From contig NZ_QPKJ02000006.1 in assembly GCF_003344625.1 (NCBI RefSeq), positions 496,001 to 560,000 of the forward strand: a stretch of DNA of 64,000 nucleotides. The letters run 5' to 3'. The notes below the pieces were generated by a model that did not search any database, was not told the DNA's origin, and saw nothing but the letters and a program-made list of their open reading frames with translations. Both the position numbers and the translations under genes were made by a program. The DNA comes from Solirubrobacter deserti. GTDB lineage: Bacteria; Actinomycetota; Thermoleophilia; Solirubrobacterales; Solirubrobacteraceae. Positions 8,132-15,941 of the stretch are shown here, one piece after another. Numbering within the stretch: position 1 is the first letter of the stretch; each line of letters begins with the position of its first letter.

Positions 8132-9103
8132 ATGGGGTTGGCGATCGTCGCAGAGGACTTACGCAAGCGCTACGGGGACACTGTGGCACTCGACGGTTTG
8201 GATCTCGCCGTGCCGGAGGGAACGGTGTGCGGGCTGCTCGGGCCGAACGGCGCCGGCAAGACGACGGCGGTGCGCGTGCTGGCGACCCTGCTGCGGATGG
8301 ACTCCGGGCGAGCGACCGTGGCGGGGTGCGATGTCACGAGCGACCCGCGCGCGGTCCGCGCCAAGATCGGCCTCACCAGCCAGCACGATGCGGTCGACGA
8401 GGCGCTCAGCGGCCGCCGCAACCTCGAGATGTTCGGGCGCTTGCACCACTTGTCGCCGGCGGCGGCGCGGCGGCGTGCCGACGAGCTGCTCGAGCGGTTC
8501 GGGCTGAGCGAGGCGGCCACGCGGCCGGCGAAGAAGTACTCCGGCGGGATGCGGCGGCGGCTCGATCTCGCGGCGAGCTTCATCCGTGCGCCGCGCGTGC
8601 TGTTCCTCGACGAGCCGACGACGGGGCAGGACCCGCGCAACCGCAACGAGGTCTGGGACGTGGTGCGGTCGCTAGTCGCGGAGGGCACGACGGTGCTGCT
8701 GACCACGCACTACCTGGACGAGGCGGACCAACTCGCGGATTCGATCTCGGTGATCGATCGCGGCCGCGTGATCGCGTCGGGCACGCCGGCGGAGCTGAAG
8801 GCCCGGGTCGGCGGCTCTCAGATCGATGTCGTCGTCGCAGCGGAGTCGGACCTGTCCGTGGCGGCCTCGGCGGTCGGCTTCGCCTGCGGGTGCACGCCGT
8901 CCGTGGACACGGCCGTCCGCCGGGTCACCGCGCCGGCCGTCGAGCCGGTCGCCGCGCTGGGCGCGGTGCTGCGCGGACTCGAGGACGTCGGCGTGACCGC
9001 CGAGGACGTCGCGTTGCGCCGGCCGACGCTCGACGAGGTGTTCCTGCAGCTGACGGGCCGGCCGGCCGAGTCCGAGACGTCGGCCGAGGAGGTGGCGGCG
9101 TGA
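8132..9103 (+). CDS. daunorubicin-resistance-type ABC transporter, ATP-binding protein (DrrA family)
   Basis: ATPase subunit of a drug-efflux ABC transporter, 323 residues from ATG 8132. That start has the Shine-Dalgarno GGAGGAG at 8119-8125; an upstream ATG at 8081 would run through the operator. Walker A is GPNGAGKTT (residues 37-45), the signature is YSGGMRRRL, Walker B is VLFLDEPTTG, and the DrrA-type C-terminal extension is present. The stop overlaps the permease start (GTGA), so the two are translationally coupled. Predicted control is by the divergent TetR. Confidence 0.92.
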   Translation: MGLAIVAEDLRKRYGDTVALDGLDLAVPEGTVCGLLGPNGAGKTTAVRVLATLLRMDSGRATVAGCDVTSDPRAVRAKIGLTSQHDAVDEALSGRRNLEMFGRLHHLSPAAARRRADELLERFGLSEAATRPAKKYSGGMRRRLDLAASFIRAPRVLFLDEPTTGQDPRNRNEVWDVVRSLVAEGTTVLLTTHYLDEADQLADSISVIDRGRVIASGTPAELKARVGGSQIDVVVAAESDLSVAASAVGFACGCTPSVDTAVRRVTAPAVEPVAALGAVLRGLEDVGVTAEDVALRRPTLDEVFLQLTGRPAESETSAEEVAA

Positions 9104-9897
9104 TCGCGCGCCTGCAGTGGGGCGTGTACGACACGTGGACAATCACCCGGCGCGACCTCATCACGTGGGTCATCAACCCGGTCCGCGTGGTCGGCGAGCT
9201 GGTGTTCCCGATCATGTTCGTGCTGCTGTTCGGCTACGTCTTCGGGAGCGGCATGGTCGTCCCCGGCGGCGGCGACTACCGCGACTTCCTGATGCCCGGC
9301 ATCTTCGCCATGACCATGGCGTTCGGCATCGGCAACACCATGACCGTCGTCGCCACCGACATCGAACGCGGCGTGATGGACCGCTTCCGCTCGCTGCCGA
9401 TGGCGCCTTCGGCGATCGTCGCCGGCCGCTGCTCGGCCGACATGGTGAACTCGTTCCTTGGCCTGCTGATCACCATCGCGTGCGGCCTGGTGGTCGGCTG
9501 GAGCTGGCACGACGGCCTGCTCAACGCGCTGTTCGCCGTGCTGCTGTTGTTGCTGTTGCGCTTCGCCTGCCTGTGGATCGGGATCTACCTCGGCCTGATC
9601 GTCGGCAGCCCGGAAGCCGCGGGCGCGATCTGGGGTCTGCTGTTCCCGTTCACCATGGTCACCAGCGCCTTCGTCGCCCCGGAGCTGATGCCGGACTGGC
9701 TCGGCTTCCTGGCCGAGTGGAACCCGCTCTCCTCCACCGTGGGCGCCGCCCGCGAGCTCTTCGGCAACGTCGGCGCGGAGACGGGCAGTTCCTGGATCGC
9801 CTCCAACGCGGTGCTGATGGCGGCTGTGTGGCCGCTCGTGATCACCGCGATCTTCCTCCCGCTGTCGGTGCGTCGCTACCAGCGCCTCTCGCGCTAG
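9100..9897 (+). CDS. ABC transporter permease (DrrB/ABC-2 family)
   Basis: Membrane subunit of 265 residues partnering the ATPase just upstream. Start is the GTG at 9100, which overlaps the preceding stop and has GAGGAGG just upstream. Six hydrophobic stretches are visible, among them VVGELVFPIMFVLLFGYVFG, LGLLITIACGLVVGWSW and LFAVLLLLLLRFACLW. The cytoplasmic segment DIERGVMDRFRSLPMAPSA is the signature of ABC-2 type drug exporters. Substrate unknown. Confidence 0.92.
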   Translation: MIARLQWGVYDTWTITRRDLITWVINPVRVVGELVFPIMFVLLFGYVFGSGMVVPGGGDYRDFLMPGIFAMTMAFGIGNTMTVVATDIERGVMDRFRSLPMAPSAIVAGRCSADMVNSFLGLLITIACGLVVGWSWHDGLLNALFAVLLLLLLRFACLWIGIYLGLIVGSPEAAGAIWGLLFPFTMVTSAFVAPELMPDWLGFLAEWNPLSSTVGAARELFGNVGAETGSSWIASNAVLMAAVWPLVITAIFLPLSVRRYQRLSR

Positions 9898-9910
9898 GCG
9901 TTCGGGGTGA

Positions 9911-10008
9911 GGTCGGAAGCGTGCGCTGAGCGAGCTTTCCGACCGCACGCACCGCCCGCGGACAGGTGCGGTCGGAGAGTGTCCTCCCAGGCAACTTTGC
10001 GACCGCAC
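9911..10008. repeat. four alternating copies of a GTGCGGTCGGAAAG-like motif
   Basis: Within 98 bp after the exporter operon the motif occurs as GGTCGGAAG (9911), CTTTCCGACCGCAC (9935), GTGCGGTCGGAGAG (9966) and CTTTGCGACCGCAC (9995), alternating in orientation. Each pair can fold into a hairpin. It may act as terminator for the flanking convergent genes or be a REP-like element; no T-run follows. Confidence 0.55.
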
Positions 10009-10062
10009 CCCGCCGACGCCACCGGGCGGGAGCGGCGCCCCGGCACGCGCCGCAGGGGTGGC

Positions 10063-10533
10063 CTATCGCTGCGAGTACCAGAGGCCCTCTTCGAGGTCGC
10101 GGAACACGACGAGGTCGCGACCGTCGCCGGTGACGACCTCCCAGTAGCGCCGGCGCAGTGGCGTGTCCGTCCACCAGCGGTCCTCGACGAGCCAGGACTC
10201 CCGCACGGCATCCACCTCACGGCGGCCGATCGTCAAAGGGCGACCGGCATTGTCGGCCTGGACCCGGACCGGCTTGGGCTTTGCAAGGCGGCGCGGGCCG
10301 CGGCTGGCGATCGGCTCGATACCGACGCTCGCCGCACCGCCGTTCGCGCCACCGCGTCGGGGCGCCGGCGGACGCGAACCGGGCGGGCCGGCCGGTGCGC
10401 GACGCAGGCCACGGGACTCGTCCCGCTCGACCGCACCCGGTGGCACGGTGGTGGGCAGCCGACGTGGCCCGCCCTGGGCAGGCGGAGGGCCAGGCTGAGG
10501 ACGGCTGGGCGGATGGCCGCGTTCGGCGCTCAT
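10063..10533 (-). CDS. DUF6504-like protein, detached partner of ImuB
   Basis: Protein of 156 residues: a Pro/Arg-rich N-terminal half without visible fold, then a compact domain (VRVQADNAGRPLTI, ESWLVEDRWWTDTPLRRRYW, VFRDLEEGLWYSQR). The WRVDDRWW/YWEV pattern resembles the DUF6504 domain found next to or fused to actinobacterial DinB/ImuB proteins. Its role is unknown, presumably accessory to the mutasome. The start ATG overlaps a TGA (ATGA) that ends a frame through the repeat array upstream, as if it once directly followed imuB. Confidence 0.7.
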   Translation of the reverse strand: MSAERGHPPSRPQPGPPPAQGGPRRLPTTVPPGAVERDESRGLRRAPAGPPGSRPPAPRRGGANGGAASVGIEPIASRGPRRLAKPKPVRVQADNAGRPLTIGRREVDAVRESWLVEDRWWTDTPLRRRYWEVVTGDGRDLVVFRDLEEGLWYSQR

Positions 10534-10900
10534 GGCTCACACGGCACGAGCACCCGGCAATGCCGGGCCACGCGCGAGTCGAGAGCGACAATGGGCTGCG
10601 CAGGCGTGGACACCCAAGGCGCAAGCGCCCGGCGACGCGTGGGCACGCGCGAGACGAGAGCGACAATGGTTCGCGCAGGCGTGGACACCCAAGGCCTGAG
10701 CGCCCGGCGACGCGGGGGCACGCGCGAGACGAGAGCGACGATGGTCCGCGCAGGCGTGGGCACCCAAGGCCTGAGCGCCCGGCGAGGCTGAGACACGTGC
10801 GAGACGAGATCGACGAAAGGCGGCAAGGGCGTGGGGCTCATGGCTCCCACGGCGCGAGCGCGAGGCGACGTTCTGGCACGCGCGAGTCGGGGTCCACAGC
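10531..10900. repeat. 75-bp tandem array derived from the imuB 3' end
   Basis: The anchor CACGCGCGAG (or CACGTGCGAG) appears at 10569, 10644, 10719 and 10794, exactly 75 bp apart, and again at 10877 inside the imuB 3' end, 83 bp on. The outer copies (10531-10590 and 10838-10897) share CATGGCTC-CACGGC-CGAGC, meaning the imuB terminus and its stop/start junction is duplicated. On the minus strand one frame reads 25-residue units resembling the ImuB tail (SRVP-RRRALAPW). The 83-bp step shifts the frame so that ImuB stops at 10838. Confidence 0.85.
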
Positions 10901-12124
10901 GAGGATGCGCAGGGCGGCGTCCGGGCCGGCGGCGGCGCGGGTCTGGCGGACGGCTTCGCGCAGGCGGGCGCGGCGGATGGCGGCCGGCTCGGCCAGCAGG
11001 GAGCGCTGATCCCCGGACGGCGGGCCGAAGGCCTCCACGCGCAGGCGCAGTGAGTCGGCGGGTGCGGGGAGTTCGGTGAGGCGGCCGACGAGCGCGAGGC
11101 GCATCCGGCGGGGATCGGCGAGGGACTCGCGGAAGGTGAGCTGGGTGCGCCAGGTGCCGCCGCCGACGAGCGCGGCGGAGAGCACGACGGCGCGGACCGT
11201 CCGGCCGCGGCGCTCGGGCCGGGCGAGCACGCGGTCGATGAGCATGCCGAGGGCACGTTCGAGCTGAGGGCCGAGCGCCGACTCCGGCAGCTCGAGCACC
11301 TCTTGCAGGCGCTCGGCAGGGACGCGGGGCCGCAAGGGAGTGTCGCGGCCGAGGGCGAGGTCGCGCGCGAGCAGGCCGGGCTCGCCGAAGCGGTCGGCCA
11401 GCGCGGCGCGGGGCAGCTTGGCCAGCTCGCCGAGGGTCGCGATCCCGAAGCGCTCCAGCGCTTCGGGCAGAGCCGCGACCTCGGGCCGGGAGGTCAACAG
11501 CGAGACCGGCAACGGCGCGAGGTAGGCGGCCAGGCTCGCCGGCTTCTCCGGCGCGACCTCGGGCCGGCGGGCCCGCGCACGGTGCGCGGCGGACAGCGCG
11601 GCGAAGCGAGACGGCGCGACGCCGATGCGCGCGCCAGCGCCGGCCGACAGGCCACTTGAGGCGGAACCCGCGTGCGGCGCGGACGCACCGGGCGGGTCCG
11701 ACGCGACGGCGAATCGAGGTTCGCGGAGGCATTTGGCCAGTGCCCGGCGGGTGACCGTGATCACGCCTTCGACGCTTCCGCCGTGGAGGCGGCGAAGCCC
11801 ACGTTCGTCGAACCAGGCCATGCCGGGGCGGTCGGTCTCGACCGCGGCGCCGATGCCTTCGAGGGCGTCGACGATGGTCTCCCAGGCGTCGGCGACACCG
11901 GCAGGGTCGGGCGTGACGAGCTGGAGCGTCGGACAGCGTGCCAGGGCCTCGCCGAGGCGCAGGCCGGCGCGGACGCCGTGGGCTTCGGCGGCGGCGGACG
12001 TCTCACCCACCAGTTGCTCGCGGCCGATCTCGGGCGCGAGGGCGAGCGGCGCGGCGGCGAGCGCCTCGCGGCCGCCGGCGGCGACCGCGAGCTCGAAACG
12101 GGGGAAGAGGGCACATACGATCAT
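10838..12124 (-). CDS. imuB: ImuB-like catalytically inactive Y-family polymerase
   Basis: Y-family protein of 428 residues in the ImuB class, the adaptor of the DnaE2 mutasome that links it to the beta clamp. The opening MIVCALFPRFELAVAAG stands where active DinB has its catalytic Asp, and the second acidic motif is replaced by WFDERGLRRLHGG, so it should not polymerise DNA. The middle holds the HhH (FGIATLGELAKLPRAALADRFG) and little-finger regions (GLLARDLALGRDTPLRPR). An SOS box sits at 12130-12143 with TACGTT as -10 and seven bases to ATG. No imuA' gene was seen in the window. The 3' end is the source of the downstream repeat array. Confidence 0.88.
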   Translation of the reverse strand: MIVCALFPRFELAVAAGGREALAAAPLALAPEIGREQLVGETSAAAEAHGVRAGLRLGEALARCPTLQLVTPDPAGVADAWETIVDALEGIGAAVETDRPGMAWFDERGLRRLHGGSVEGVITVTRRALAKCLREPRFAVASDPPGASAPHAGSASSGLSAGAGARIGVAPSRFAALSAAHRARARRPEVAPEKPASLAAYLAPLPVSLLTSRPEVAALPEALERFGIATLGELAKLPRAALADRFGEPGLLARDLALGRDTPLRPRVPAERLQEVLELPESALGPQLERALGMLIDRVLARPERRGRTVRAVVLSAALVGGGTWRTQLTFRESLADPRRMRLALVGRLTELPAPADSLRLRVEAFGPPSGDQRSLLAEPAAIRRARLREAVRQTRAAAGPDAALRILAVDPDSRVPERRLALAPWEP

Positions 12125-12129
12125 CGAGC

Positions 12130-12143
12130 AGAACGTATGTTCG
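12130..12143. promoter_or_regulatory. SOS box at imuB
   Basis: AGAACGTATGTTCG, one mismatch from CGAAC-N4-GTTCG, five bases before the imuB ATG and covering its probable -10 (TACGTT on the complement). LexA binding would directly block transcription. Confidence 0.85.
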
Positions 12144-12205
12144 CATGCGGGGCGGCGGGAAACGCCGCACCTGTCACCGAGGCGACGACAATCCGCCGTC
12201 GCCGA

Positions 12206-13381
12206 TTACCAGTCGCGCGACGGTTCCAGCACGCTCGGTCGGCACCCGCGGGGGACGAGGATCGGGTTGCAGCGCCAGGTACCGCCGCCCGGGACCTCCG
12301 CCACGAAGTCGCTGTCATAGCGGGCGGACATGCCGACGTCCTGGAAGTCGGTCGAGATGAGCTGGGCGCCGCTGCGGAGGGCGGCGTCGAGCTGGGTGGT
12401 GTCGCCGGACAGGATGGTCGTGAGCGGCACGTCCGAGCGGGTGCGGACGAGGTAGCCGCGGCGGACGAGGTCCTGGATCTCCGCCAGACCGGCGTTGCGG
12501 GGCTCGTTGCGCTTGATGAAGGCCATGTCGCTGAAGCCGGGGCGCGAGTTGGTGAAGATCGCGCGGCCCTCGAGGTTGGGGCGGTTGGCGGTGTAGGCGT
12601 CGCGGATCGGGCCCGGGTCGTTGTCCATCAGGAACAGGACCTTGCCGCGGGCCTCGTCCAGCGACGGCCAGCCGCGACGGAGCACGGACTGCTCGAGCGT
12701 CATGCCGCGGCGGCGGATGTCGTCGGCGGTGATCATGTCGCGGTCGCTGAAGACGGAGCGGATCTCGCTCTCGACGGTCTCCAGCGCCGTGATGTCCCAC
12801 GGCGGGGCCTTCACGCCGCCGCCGGCGACGACGCGGGCGTCGCTCTGCTTGAACTCGAGCATGATCAGCAGCGGAAGGTGGCGCGGATTCGCGTCCGACC
12901 AGGCGCGGATCTGCTGCAGGCAGCTGACGAAGCGGATGCAGCCGGCGGACGTGTTGTAGTCGAGGTCGGCGATGTGGATGAGCTTCGTGCCCGGCTTGGT
13001 CCACTCGGCGTTGGGCAGCGGGCCCTGGCCGAGCGCCTTGCGCACGAACGGGTGCGCGTACAGGCCGCCCTGCGGGTCGGGCCAGAGGTCGAGCTCGAGG
13101 CCGCGCACGTCCTGGCGCGCGAGCTGGTTGGTGATCGACGGGTGCGAGTAGGCGAGGTACTTGGCGTAGTCGCCGGGCGTCTGGATCAGCTCGTCGTACT
13201 TGGCCTGCTCGGCGGGCGTGATCTCGCGCTTGTAGCTGTTGTGGGTGCCGATGACCTGGACCTCGTTCAGCGCGAGCCCGCCGCCGTGGCGCGTGGCCTG
13301 CGCGACGGACGGCACGGCGGCGGCGACGCACGCGAGCGCGGCCGCGGCGGCGATGAACGGACGGCGGCGATGCCGCATCAT
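12206..13381 (-). CDS. secreted Ca2+-dependent phosphatidylinositol phospholipase C-like protein
   Basis: Secreted TIM-barrel phosphodiesterase of about 391 residues. A signal peptide is clear (MRHRRRPF, then a run of Ala/Val ending VAQA). The catalytic half begins VIGTHNSYK, with the active-site His, followed by RGLELDLWPD, with the metal-binding acidic residues. This matches the Ca2+-dependent PI-PLC group known from Streptomyces. Start at 13381 or 13378 (tandem ATGs); longer forms would run into rnpB. It probably hydrolyses extracellular phosphoinositides or related glycerophosphodiesters. Confidence 0.82.
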   Translation of the reverse strand: MMRHRRRPFIAAAAALACVAAAVPSVAQATRHGGGLALNEVQVIGTHNSYKREITPAEQAKYDELIQTPGDYAKYLAYSHPSITNQLARQDVRGLELDLWPDPQGGLYAHPFVRKALGQGPLPNAEWTKPGTKLIHIADLDYNTSAGCIRFVSCLQQIRAWSDANPRHLPLLIMLEFKQSDARVVAGGGVKAPPWDITALETVESEIRSVFSDRDMITADDIRRRGMTLEQSVLRRGWPSLDEARGKVLFLMDNDPGPIRDAYTANRPNLEGRAIFTNSRPGFSDMAFIKRNEPRNAGLAEIQDLVRRGYLVRTRSDVPLTTILSGDTTQLDAALRSGAQLISTDFQDVGMSARYDSDFVAEVPGGGTWRCNPILVPRGCRPSVLEPSRDW

Positions 13382-13451
13382 GGCGAACCTCCCGAGTTCG
13401 ATTGGCGCCCGGGAGTCAAGCGCCGGGGCGGCGGCGGTATGTGAAATAGAT

Positions 13452-13475
13452 GGGGCTCCGGTTTCCCGGAGCCCC
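13452..13475 (-). terminator. rnpB terminator
   Basis: GGGGCTCCGG and CCGGAGCCCC form a 10-bp stem with a four-base loop directly after the RNase P RNA; on the minus strand it is followed by ATCTATTTC, a weak T-rich stretch. Confidence 0.75.
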
Positions 13476-13476
13476 A

Positions 13477-13804
13477 CCCGTAGCGGTTCTGTAAGCCGGA
13501 TTCTGTCGAGAGCAGCCATCCATCTGTGCGACCGACCTGGACCTCGGCGGGCAGCCTGCAATCGGCCCTGCTTGGTCTTGCATCAGGTGGGGTTTACCTG
13601 GCCGCCGCGTCACCGCGACGCCGGTGCGCTCTTACCGCACCTTTTCAACCTTGCCGGGCCACTCTCGCGAGCGGCCGTAGGCGGTGTGTTTTCTGTGGCA
13701 CTTTCCCGCGGGTTTCCCCGGGTCGGCGTTACCGACCACCTTGCCCTGTGATGTCCGGACTTTCCTCGAAGGCGCAAGGCCCCCGCGGCTGCTCGAACCG
13801 CCCG
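13477..13804 (-). ncRNA. rnpB: RNase P RNA, bacterial class A
   Basis: Catalytic RNA of RNase P for tRNA 5' maturation. Read on the minus strand it has the conserved elements in order: GAGGAAAGTCCGGACATCAC near the 5' end, ACAGAAA, GGTAAGAGCGCACC, the GCCAGGTAAACCCC P15 loop that binds tRNA CCA, and CGACAGAATCCGGCTTACAG near the 3' end. GGCGGTTC and GAACCGCT at the two ends can pair as P1. Ends are set by that helix and the promoter, and may be off by several bases. Confidence 0.95.
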
Positions 13805-13807
13805 GTC

Positions 13808-13813
13808 AAAGTA
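13808..13813 (-). promoter_or_regulatory. probable rnpB -10 element
   Basis: TACTTT on the minus strand, 3-4 bases before the estimated 5' end. No good -35 is apparent. Confidence 0.45.
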
Positions 13814-13871
13814 GCTGGTTGTGAAGCTATGGTGATCTTGGGTCCTGGATCCATCCGGGGTGCCGAAGATC

Positions 13872-14081
13872 ATGGACGTGACCATGTACGACGTCGTCTA
13901 CATCGACGCGCAGGGGACGGAGACCCCGGTGGCGCAGCAGCTGGATGACCGGAAGGACGCCGCCGATGTCGCGCGCAAGGCAGCCGCCGAGCGTGGGGCC
14001 GGACGGATGATGCTCCCGGGCTCGAGCCGCCTGCCGAACTGTGTCTGCGTCATCCCGGTGCCGCCGGCCAAAGCCGCGTAA
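13872..14081 (+). CDS. small hypothetical protein
   Basis: About 69 residues, with body MYDVVYIDAQGTETPVAQQL and an Ala-rich helix (DDRKDAADVARKAAAERGAG). Starts at 13860 (GTG), 13872 (ATG) and 13884 (ATG) are all possible; I list the middle one. Codon use is typical of the region and the frame ends cleanly 39 bp before the next gene. No family recognised. It could be a small cytosolic protein; the CVCVIP near the C-terminus has two Cys but no metal-site pattern. Confidence 0.6.
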   Translation: MDVTMYDVVYIDAQGTETPVAQQLDDRKDAADVARKAAAERGAGRMMLPGSSRLPNCVCVIPVPPAKAA

Positions 14082-14120
14082 CGCGCGCCCGCGGCCCGCG
14101 AGCCGCTAGGTTGCTCCGGC

Positions 14121-14969
14121 ATGCGAGTCGGTGTGATCGGTGGTGGCCAGATGGGCGCGGGGATCGCGGAGGTCTGCGCGCGTTCGGGCGTTGACGTGAC
14201 TGTGGTCGAGGCGGACGAGGCGGGCGTCGAGCGTGCCCGTGCGGCGATCGAGCGCTCCTTGGACCGGGCCGTGCGCTCGGGCAAGGCGAGCGAGGAGGAC
14301 AAGGCCGCGGCGCTCGACCACCTGGTGGTGACCTCGGTGTTCGAGGACCTCGAGGGCGCGGACGCGGCGATCGAGGCCGTCGTCGAGAACGAGGCGCTCA
14401 AGCGCGACGTGTTCCGGCGGCTCGACGAGCTGCTGCCCGACGCGCAGTTCCTCGCCTCCAACACGTCCTCGGTGCCGATCATGAAGCTCGGCGCGGAGAC
14501 CAAGCGCCCCGGCCGGGTGTTGGGCATGCACTTCTTCAACCCGGTGCCCGTGCTGCCGCTGGTGGAGCTCGTGACGTCGATCATGACCGAGCCCGAGACG
14601 GTCGAGAGCGTGCGCGCGTTCGCCGAGGGCACGTTGGGCAAGCAGTGCATCGACTCCCAGGACCGGGCGGGCTTCGTCGTGAACGCGCTGCTGATCCCGT
14701 ACCTGCTGAGCGCGATCCGCATGTATGAGTCGGGGTTCGCGTCCAAGGAGGACATCGACCAGGGCATGGTGCTGGGCTGCGCGCACCCGATGGGTCCGCT
14801 GCGGCTCTCCGATCTGATCGGCTTGGACACGTTGCTGGCGGTCGCCGAGTCGCTGCACGACGAGTTCCGCGATCCGGCTTCGGTCTCGCCGGCGCTGCTG
14901 AACCGGATGGTCGAGGCGGGCCTGCTCGGTCGCAAGACCGGGCGCGGCTTCTACGACTACTCGAAGTAG
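14121..14969 (+). CDS. 3-hydroxybutyryl-CoA dehydrogenase (3-hydroxyacyl-CoA dehydrogenase)
   Basis: NAD(P)-dependent oxidation of 3-hydroxyacyl-CoA to 3-oxoacyl-CoA, in beta-oxidation or butanoate metabolism. The 282-residue length is typical of single-domain-pair enzymes (Hbd/FadB2 type). The Rossmann motif is GVIGGGQMGAGIAE at the N-terminus; SNTSSVPI contains the catalytic-site Ser, and GMHFFNPVPVLPLVE carries the catalytic His. The C-terminal helical domain ends GLLGRKTGRGFYDYSK. TAGGTT stands eight bases before the ATG, so a leaderless message is likely. Monocistronic as far as visible. Confidence 0.95.
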   Translation: MRVGVIGGGQMGAGIAEVCARSGVDVTVVEADEAGVERARAAIERSLDRAVRSGKASEEDKAAALDHLVVTSVFEDLEGADAAIEAVVENEALKRDVFRRLDELLPDAQFLASNTSSVPIMKLGAETKRPGRVLGMHFFNPVPVLPLVELVTSIMTEPETVESVRAFAEGTLGKQCIDSQDRAGFVVNALLIPYLLSAIRMYESGFASKEDIDQGMVLGCAHPMGPLRLSDLIGLDTLLAVAESLHDEFRDPASVSPALLNRMVEAGLLGRKTGRGFYDYSK

Positions 14970-14972
14970 CGC

Positions 14973-15350
14973 TCAGCCCAGGGTCGACGAGTGGCGGGCG
15001 ACGACCTGCCACCCGTTCGTCCCGCGGGACCAGACGTCCGTCAGGCGGAACACGTTCGAGAGGTTGTTCTGCTCCCAGCTCGCGACCTGACTGAAGCGCG
15101 AGTGGATGACGGCGGTGTCGCCGAACACGTCGATCTCCATGCGCTCGAACGCGAACGAGGTGATCATGTAGCCGTCGCGGGCGGCGTCCATCCACTGCTC
15201 GCGTGACATCGGCTCGTCATTGAGGTGAACCGCGGTGAAGCGGAAGCCGTCCGCGACCAGTGCCTCAAGGCGATCCATGTCCCGCGACTGCATCGCGGAC
15301 ATCCACTCCTCCTCGAGTCCAGCGAGTTCCTGGCGGTCGGCTGCACTCAT
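14973..15350 (-). CDS. SnoaL/DUF4440-like NTF2-fold protein
   Basis: Protein of 125 residues with the NTF2-like layout of DUF4440: an N-terminal helix pair (ELAGLEEEWMSAMQSRDMDRL), then strands FRFTAVHL, FAFERMEIDVFGDTAVIHSRFSQ and VFRLTDVWSRGTNGWQVVARH. These cone-shaped folds can be enzymes, ligand binders or tolerance proteins; no specific role is readable. It is convergent with the dehydrogenase gene, three bases apart. TAGCCT six bases before the ATG suggests leaderless transcription. Confidence 0.82.
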   Translation of the reverse strand: MSAADRQELAGLEEEWMSAMQSRDMDRLEALVADGFRFTAVHLNDEPMSREQWMDAARDGYMITSFAFERMEIDVFGDTAVIHSRFSQVASWEQNNLSNVFRLTDVWSRGTNGWQVVARHSSTLG

Positions 15351-15359
15351 GCGACGAGG

Positions 15360-15941
15360 CTAGTCGATCGTCGTCCCGCAAGAGGTGCAGCTGCCGCCGT
15401 TGACGCCGGGCGGTGCCGGCAGCACCTCGCCATCGCAGACCGGGCACGCCGCGGGCAGCGCCATGACCAGACCCTCCCATACGCGCGACACCACGTCGTC
15501 GAGCGTCGGTCCGGCCAAGGGCGCGCCCGCGGCCCTCTGCGTGCGCGGTGCGCCGGGAACGTCCGGAGCGAGCATCGAGCGTTCCGCCTCGTCGACGTCC
15601 GGCGCGATCTCCGTGAGCCACTCGTCCTCGGGCGCCACCGTCGGAGCGGGCTCGAGGAGACCCGTGGGAGGCGCGAGCGTCTCGGCCGGCGACGGCGCGG
15701 CAGCGGGCACCAACGCACGCTCGCCGAGAGCTTCAGTGGCGGGCGACGGGGTCAGCGCCGACGCGTCCGCCCCCGGCTCGGCGGACGCCGGGACCTCACG
15801 GCGGCGCGGGAACTCGACGACGCGGCCGCCCTCGGGCTCTTCGCCGCTCGGCCGTGCCGACGGCTGCGCGAGCACGTCGAACAGGGACGCCTGGCGCTCT
15901 TCATCCGCGAAGTCGCGGTGATCGGCCATCAGCGCACTCAT
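15360..15941 (-). CDS. zinc-ribbon protein co-transcribed with lexA
   Basis: Protein of 193 residues. The first 150 are low complexity, rich in Pro, Ala and Glu, probably disordered apart from ERQASLFDVLAQP near the N-terminus. The C-terminal 45 residues hold LDDVVSRVWEGLVMAL and a four-Cys zinc ribbon (CPVCDG and CTSCGT). Its ATG overlaps the lexA stop (TAATG), so it is in the lexA operon and should be SOS induced. Function unknown; the layout suggests a small adaptor or regulator. Confidence 0.8.
   Translation of the reverse strand: MSALMADHRDFADEERQASLFDVLAQPSARPSGEEPEGGRVVEFPRRREVPASAEPGADASALTPSPATEALGERALVPAAAPSPAETLAPPTGLLEPAPTVAPEDEWLTEIAPDVDEAERSMLAPDVPGAPRTQRAAGAPLAGPTLDDVVSRVWEGLVMALPAACPVCDGEVLPAPPGVNGGSCTSCGTTID

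Noticed and set aside
9918..10062. Coding potential in the gap after the ABC exporter
   Set aside because: Open frames here are shadows of the repeat motifs; no start with a binding site and no conserved sequence.
10537..11256. Frame through the 75-bp array encoding repeated LARVSASPGAQALG-type units as a separate gene
   Set aside because: Different frame from imuB, overlapping it antisense-like in composition; the array is better explained as duplicated imuB 3' DNA.
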